Shown here one piece after another: positions 7,420-11,184 of a stretch of 11,184 nucleotides of DNA (its first letter is position 1; each line of letters begins with the position of its first letter). Source of the stretch: JANRKH01 sp964351245 (GTDB taxonomy: Bacteria; Pseudomonadota; Alphaproteobacteria; Rickettsiales; Rickettsiaceae). The stretch is taken from NCBI GenBank assembly GCA_964351245.1, contig CAYGNF010000035.1, positions 1 to 11,184 on the forward strand. The letters are read 5' to 3'. Below the pieces are notes generated by a model. The model had not been told where the DNA came from and did not search any database. It saw only the letters and a list, made by a program, of their open reading frames with translations. Position numbers and translations under genes: made by a program.

Positions 7420-7447
7420 TTCACAAAACAAATATATTGTTTATAAT
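7420..7447 (+). promoter_or_regulatory. Sigma-70-like promoter of the MFS carrier
   Basis: The -35 TTCACA (7420-7425, five of six consensus bases) is followed after 16 bp by a perfect -10 TATAAT (7442-7447). Transcription would start near 7454, giving a leader of about 30 nt before ATG 7485. A second TATAAT at 7469-7474 lacks a partner -35. The site lies in the divergent interval with gpsA. Confidence 0.5.
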
Positions 7448-7484
7448 GATTCAGTCAAAGTAAAACTATATAATTTTTGCATGG

Positions 7485-8738
7485 ATGAATAATCAAAAAA
7501 ACTTCGTCTTTTTTTCCGCTATCACAGGTAACATACTAGAATATTACGATTTTACAGTATATTTGGTATTTTATAGCATTATTGGCAAAACTTTCTTCCC
7601 GCCAGCATCTGAATTTGCACAAACACTTCAGAGTCTTGGTGTATTTGCTATAGGGTTTATTACTAGACCAATTGGAGGGATTGTTTTTGGGTATATAGGT
7701 GATACTTACGGCAGAAGAATGTCGTTGATATGTTCGGTACTTGGAATGACCATACCAACTTTTTCAATAGGTCTAATACCTACATATAATGAAATTGGGT
7801 ATTACGCTCCAGTCACTCTTGTTGTACTCAGGCTTATTCAAGGTCTATGTATTAGCGGAGAAGGTACAGGAGCTGCAATATTTGTGTTAGAGCATCAAAA
7901 TAATTTTAGACCTGGATTTACTACTGGTCTTGTACATGGCTCTAACATCGCAGGAACCATAATCGCATCTATGCTAGGTATCATAATAAACCAATTCTTC
8001 CATGATATTGAATATGCATGGAGATTTGCTTTTATCCTAGGGGGATTTATGGGTCTCATCACTTTCTATCTAAGACTCAGAGTGTCAGAAACCCCGATAT
8101 TCCAACAGCTTTCTGAAAAAAAATCTATATTAAAAGCTCCATTTATTCATGTACTCAGGAATTCCTGGCAATCTATGTTTTTAACCTTTTGTGTTGCGGG
8201 TTTTACAAGTAGTATATTCTATATGGTAAAAAGCTATGTGAATGTTTTCTATAGAGACATAATGAATTTTGGCACATCAACATCTCTTCTTTATTCAACA
8301 TATGCATCCCTTGTATTAATGATTGGTATTCCGATAGCGGGTATTGTAGTGGATAGATATGGAAAAGTTCCTGTAATAAGATTTGCAGTGATATCAATAA
8401 TAATATTCGCAATTCCGGTTCTTATGGGAATGTCTTCTGAAAATTTTACTATAAGAATTATATCGCTCACTAGCCTTGCTATAATGGCCGCAAGCATGTC
8501 TGGCTCTGCATATATATTTGTGATATCGCTCTTTAGCCCAGAAGAGAGATTTTCAGGAGTAGCATTTAGTTATAATCTAGGCATTGCTGTTTTTGGGGGT
8601 ACTTCTCCTATTATCTCCACATGGCTTGTTGAATATACACAATTATATTACGCAGCCTCTTTTTATATAATAGGAACTGGTGTATTATTTATGTTCGTAA
8701 TGACATTAATGAGCAATGTGGTAAACAAAGTATCTTAA
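7485..8738 (+). CDS. MFS transporter, metabolite:H+ symporter family (ProP-like)
   Basis: Inner-membrane secondary carrier of 417 residues with about twelve hydrophobic segments. It belongs to the metabolite:H+ symporter group that includes ProP (proline/betaine) and KgtP (2-oxoglutarate). Signatures: GNILEYYDFTVY at 15-26 (family G-N-x-x-E-[WY]-[YF]-D-F), RPIGGIVFG at 61-69, MFS motif A as GYIGDTYGRR at 69-78, RLIQGLCISGEGTGA at 116-130, WRFAFILGG at 179-187 and SETPIF at 201-206. Rickettsiales often carry several such paralogues, whose real substrates are largely untested, so I give no symbol. The start at ATG 7485 comes just before the first membrane segment. It is transcribed alone from its own promoter, divergent from gpsA. 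Confidence 0.92.
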   Translation: MNNQKNFVFFSAITGNILEYYDFTVYLVFYSIIGKTFFPPASEFAQTLQSLGVFAIGFITRPIGGIVFGYIGDTYGRRMSLICSVLGMTIPTFSIGLIPTYNEIGYYAPVTLVVLRLIQGLCISGEGTGAAIFVLEHQNNFRPGFTTGLVHGSNIAGTIIASMLGIIINQFFHDIEYAWRFAFILGGFMGLITFYLRLRVSETPIFQQLSEKKSILKAPFIHVLRNSWQSMFLTFCVAGFTSSIFYMVKSYVNVFYRDIMNFGTSTSLLYSTYASLVLMIGIPIAGIVVDRYGKVPVIRFAVISIIIFAIPVLMGMSSENFTIRIISLTSLAIMAASMSGSAYIFVISLFSPEERFSGVAFSYNLGIAVFGGTSPIISTWLVEYTQLYYAASFYIIGTGVLFMFVMTLMSNVVNKVS

Positions 8739-8853
8739 AATTGGATCTTAACTCACCAATCTTATAGTTGCTAAAAAATTTATATTTATTGTTATACTGA
8801 TAATCTTACCTCGATGTATTTAACATGAAAATATCACAAAGAATCTAAAACTT

Positions 8854-9516
8854 ATGAGAGAAATAATACTAGACACAGAAACAACAGGGCTAGATCCGAA
8901 AAATGGGCATAAAATCATTGAAATTGGCGCTCTTGAAATGCAAAATAAAGTGCTGACTGGCAAATCATTTCATTATTATATTAATCCAGAGAGAGATGTG
9001 CCTTTTGAAGCTTTTCAGGTGCATGGTATATCAGCTGAATATTTAAAAGATAAACCAAAGTTTTATGAAGTCGCGGAAGAATTTTTAAATTTTATACAAA
9101 ATTCTCCTCTAGTAATCCATAACGCATCTTTTGATATGATGTTCCTCAATTACGAACTCAGCGCAATTACAAAATCGACTATAGACTATTCTTATGCTGT
9201 AGATACTCTTGCTATTGCAAGAAAAACTTTTCCAGGGCAAAGAAATAACTTAGATGCATTATGTAGACGATTTGGCATTGATAATGCCCATAGAAAATAT
9301 CATGGCGCCTTGAAGGATGCTTCTTTGCTTGCAGAAGTGTATATAGAGCTTACTGGTGGGAGGCAGATCAAATTTGCAATGCAAGCAAAAAACACCGACG
9401 CATCATCAGCAATGAAGACAAAGTCCTACGAGCATATGAATTTTAAAATAATACATCCTACAGAAGAAGAAACATGGGCGCGTAATCAACTTATCGTAGA
9501 AATACAAAAATCTTAA
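8854..9516 (+). CDS. dnaQ: DNA polymerase III epsilon subunit (3'-5' proofreading exonuclease)
   Basis: DEDDh-type exonuclease of 220 residues that removes misincorporated bases for the replicative polymerase, bound to the alpha subunit. Catalytic residues are Asp7 and Glu9 in ILDTETTGLDP (Exo I), Asp94 in VIHNASFDMMFLNYEL (Exo II), and His150 and Asp155 in HGALKDASLLAEVY (Exo III). FPGQRNNLDALCRRFGI, just before Exo III, is typical of bacterial DnaQ. The tail after about residue 175 is less conserved and would hold the alpha-binding region. ATG 8854 puts the first catalytic strand at the very N-terminus, as is usual. Its own promoter probably lies in the 115 bp after the MFS gene: TTGCTA 8768-8773 and TATACT 8793-8798 are present, but the 19-bp spacer is long. 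Confidence 0.95.
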   Translation: MREIILDTETTGLDPKNGHKIIEIGALEMQNKVLTGKSFHYYINPERDVPFEAFQVHGISAEYLKDKPKFYEVAEEFLNFIQNSPLVIHNASFDMMFLNYELSAITKSTIDYSYAVDTLAIARKTFPGQRNNLDALCRRFGIDNAHRKYHGALKDASLLAEVYIELTGGRQIKFAMQAKNTDASSAMKTKSYEHMNFKIIHPTEEETWARNQLIVEIQKS

Positions 9517-9645
9517 TATAAATTATTATATAGTGACACAATATTCATTTATTATGATGATACATAATTTGTTTGAATGTTCATTAAAATATCTTAAAGT
9601 AATATTAATAATGTTATGATAATACCAATTACTATCTTTAAATTA

Positions 9646-9674
9646 TTGACTTTTCTGTGCTAGTGTTTTATGGA
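9646..9674 (+). promoter_or_regulatory. Possible promoter of the ankyrin gene
   Basis: TTGACT (9646-9651, five of six -35 bases), a 17-bp spacer, then TATGGA (9669-9674, three of six -10 bases), 34 bp before ATG 9708. The -35 and spacing are good, the -10 is poor. The rest of the 191-bp interval 9517-9707 is AT-rich and shows no RNA gene or clear terminator. Confidence 0.3.
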
Positions 9675-9707
9675 TAAACGCACAAAATATCACAATATTA
9701 TATATCT

Positions 9708-11081
9708 ATGATTAATGATTATATTATGCAGGGCACTTTAGAGCTAGATTTACCTCCTCTTGATTCCTTCATTGAAAAGGCTGTAGTAGAGTGCACTAAT
9801 AGTGCAAATGAATTATCTATAGAAAATGTCAGAAGTGTGCTGTTGCATTGTATCAATAATCAAATAGAGTTTTTGTCTGAAACGCAGAAAAATACTACGA
9901 TGGAAATGCTCAGTGCCAACATAGATAATATAGATCTAGTCATACTTCAGCACATTAGAACCTGCAATGCAAAAGTTTCTCAAAAAACCCACCTAATGCA
10001 GCACTCAATGAGTCATACAGAAACATCAGGTATTGTAAGTGTAACTCAAGAGTGTAATGTCAAATCAGAGAGTCAGGTACAAACGACTAGTATACAATAT
10101 GAGGATTTAGGACTATCATCTCAAGAGTCAATGAGTCAGAAGATTGACTTCACCTACCAATCTAAATTAAATCGTGATATCATATATGCATCAAGTAAAG
10201 GGGATGTACAAAAAATACAAGCTCTTGTAGCACAAGGAGCCGATGTAAATTCTCTAAACTACTATGGGGGACCTCTTCATAACGCTGCAAAGCATGGTCA
10301 TGTAGATACTCTGAGATATTTAATAGAATGCGGCTCTAATCTACATGCAAAAGTATATGAGGGCAAAACTCCTCTACACGAAGCTGCGCAATCGGGAAGT
10401 TTAGATGCTCTAGATGTTTTGATTCAGGCGGGTGCTGATGTGCACATTCAGGATCACTATGGAGGAACTCCTCTACGCTCTGCTGCGCTATGGGGACATA
10501 TAGATGTGGTAAAATATTTAATAGAAAAATGTAACTCTGATGTGAACACTCGGGATCACTATGGAGGAACTCCTATACTTCGAGTAGGAAATATAGAGGT
10601 ACTAAAATATTTAATCACTCGAGGTGCTGACGTTAATACTACCGATAATCATGGCACCACTCCTCTTCACAGCGCCGCAGAACAAGCGGACTTAGATACA
10701 CTCCTATACTTAGTAACAGAACATAGAGTAAATGTGAATGCTAGAGATAAAGATGGTATAACCCCTCTCCACTTTGCTATTATATCAAAGAATACCGAAG
10801 TAATAGACCTCATGGTTCAAGTTGGGGCGCATGTAAATTCTTGCGATAATAACGGAATGACTCCTCTCCATTATGCTGCAGAGAAAGGTTACAGAAATGT
10901 AATCAAGTCTTTGGTAAAACATGGGGCCAATTTATATGCTAGGGATAGTAATGGAATGCGGCCAGTAGATTATTCTAAAGAACGCGGAGACGATGAAGTG
11001 GTGAGATATTTAGAGCAATCTATTATCAAAGAGGATTCAAACAATTTCAAGAGGAAAAGATCTAAGTCAAATAATTTTTAA
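9708..11081 (+). CDS. Ankyrin-repeat protein with basic C-terminal tail, possible host-directed effector
   Basis: Protein of 457 residues. Residues 1-155 are not ankyrin: a mostly helical first part, then a Ser/Thr/Gln-rich linker at about 95-145. From about 155 to 437 there are nine ankyrin repeats, starting near 155, 185, 218, 251, 285, 314, 348, 381 and 414, with classic G-x-TPLHxAA and GADVN elements. Repeat 5 (285-313) is short: it goes from TPI straight to LRVGNIEVLKYL, lacking several residues of the first helix. The tail contains NNFKRKRSKSNNF, a basic cluster that looks like a eukaryotic nuclear localisation signal. There is no signal peptide. Ankyrin repeats bind proteins; in intracellular Rickettsiales such proteins (for example Anaplasma AnkA) are secreted into host cells, but secretion here is only inferred. 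A second ATG at codon 7 could be the start, and no Shine-Dalgarno settles it. Confidence 0.88.
   Translation: MINDYIMQGTLELDLPPLDSFIEKAVVECTNSANELSIENVRSVLLHCINNQIEFLSETQKNTTMEMLSANIDNIDLVILQHIRTCNAKVSQKTHLMQHSMSHTETSGIVSVTQECNVKSESQVQTTSIQYEDLGLSSQESMSQKIDFTYQSKLNRDIIYASSKGDVQKIQALVAQGADVNSLNYYGGPLHNAAKHGHVDTLRYLIECGSNLHAKVYEGKTPLHEAAQSGSLDALDVLIQAGADVHIQDHYGGTPLRSAALWGHIDVVKYLIEKCNSDVNTRDHYGGTPILRVGNIEVLKYLITRGADVNTTDNHGTTPLHSAAEQADLDTLLYLVTEHRVNVNARDKDGITPLHFAIISKNTEVIDLMVQVGAHVNSCDNNGMTPLHYAAEKGYRNVIKSLVKHGANLYARDSNGMRPVDYSKERGDDEVVRYLEQSIIKEDSNNFKRKRSKSNNF
10451..10574 (+). repeat. Direct 22-bp repeat within the ankyrin gene
   Basis: Bases 10451-10472 and 10553-10574 are identical, 102 bp (34 codons) apart, and both encode the (R/Q)DHYGGTP junction that opens repeats 4 and 5. 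Identity at DNA level is unusual among these otherwise diverged repeats and points to recent duplication or conversion beside the shortened fifth repeat. Confidence 0.85.
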
Positions 11082-11098
11082 TATGTTTGTTAGAATTA

Positions 11099-11184
11099 TT
11101 AATTTGACAGCAGATAATTTATATTTTTCCTAGATACCGAACTAAAATTTCCTGCTAATAAGAATAGCTGCTCTACACATAGAC
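11099..11184 (-). CDS. Possible C-terminal end of a gene entering from the right edge
   Basis: On the minus strand one frame is open from the window edge to a TAA at 11099-11101, giving 27 residues (LCVEQLFLLAGNF, then SSVSRKNINYLLSN). The other two minus frames have stops. If real it would converge on the ankyrin gene with an 18-bp gap, matching the tight spacing elsewhere. I recognise no family, and an open frame of this length is not rare by chance. Confidence 0.25.
   Translation of the reverse strand, partial: LCVEQLFLLAGNFSSVSRKNINYLLSN

Noticed and set aside
8203..8497. Two overlapping minus-strand ORFs of 68-69 residues
   Set aside because: They are antisense shadows of the well-supported MFS transporter with no recognisable features.
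8743..8763. ATTGG...CCAAT hairpin just after the MFS gene
   Set aside because: The stem is only 5 bp with an 11-nt loop and no following T-run, so it is too weak to call a terminator.

Overview
The window is a strongly AT-rich bacterial chromosome segment. Its genes are closely packed, Shine-Dalgarno signals are weak, and housekeeping genes sit beside ankyrin-type and other repeat proteins. The mix (partial prfB, lepB, gpsA, dapB, queD, dnaQ, a ProP-like MFS carrier, an ABC exporter, an ankyrin protein) suggests an obligate intracellular alphaproteobacterium of the Rickettsiales type, such as Midichloriaceae or relatives. This placement is inferred from gene content and composition, because no rRNA or other marker is present.

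Layout. (1) 1-1039: the 3' end of prfB (+) converges on lepB (-), 9 bp apart. (2) 1188-2927: an ABC half-exporter (+), divergent from lepB. (3) 2987-5205 (-): a large, unrecognised repeat protein built from about 19 units of roughly 16 residues. It is cut by a 100-N assembly gap (3618-3717), so automatic ORF calling splits it into two pieces in different frames. Reading both sides shows that it is one gene. The same 25 bases end the left flank and begin the right flank, and merging them restores one frame and a protein of at least 697 residues. (4) 5350-7386 (-): a compact gpsA-dapB-queD operon, with dapB and queD overlapping by 4 bp (ATGA) and the dapB Shine-Dalgarno overlapping the gpsA stop. 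(5) 7485-8738 (+): an MFS metabolite:H+ symporter of the ProP type, with a good sigma-70-like promoter. (6) 8854-9516 (+): dnaQ. (7) 9708-11081 (+): a nine-repeat ankyrin protein with a C-terminal KRKRSK basic cluster. (8) 11099-11184 (-): a possible tail of another gene at the window edge.

How the genes relate. The housekeeping genes cover translation termination, signal-peptide cleavage, phospholipid precursor supply (GpsA), diaminopimelate/lysine synthesis (DapB), a queuosine-type pterin enzyme (QueD) and replication proofreading. The two transporters fit a lifestyle of exchange with a host cell. The two repeat proteins, at 2987-5205 and 9708-11081, lack signal peptides and end in hydrophilic basic tails. 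They are the accessory part of the window and the best candidates for host-interaction proteins. The 16-residue repeat protein is the most novel element: its unit resembles the first half of an ankyrin repeat, and its centre contains exact 48-bp tandem copies.

No stretch over 300 bp lacks a gene. The longest non-coding intervals (1040-1187, 5206-5349, 9517-9707) are AT-rich and hold only promoter-like sequences. I saw no tRNA, rRNA, CRISPR array or insertion sequence.
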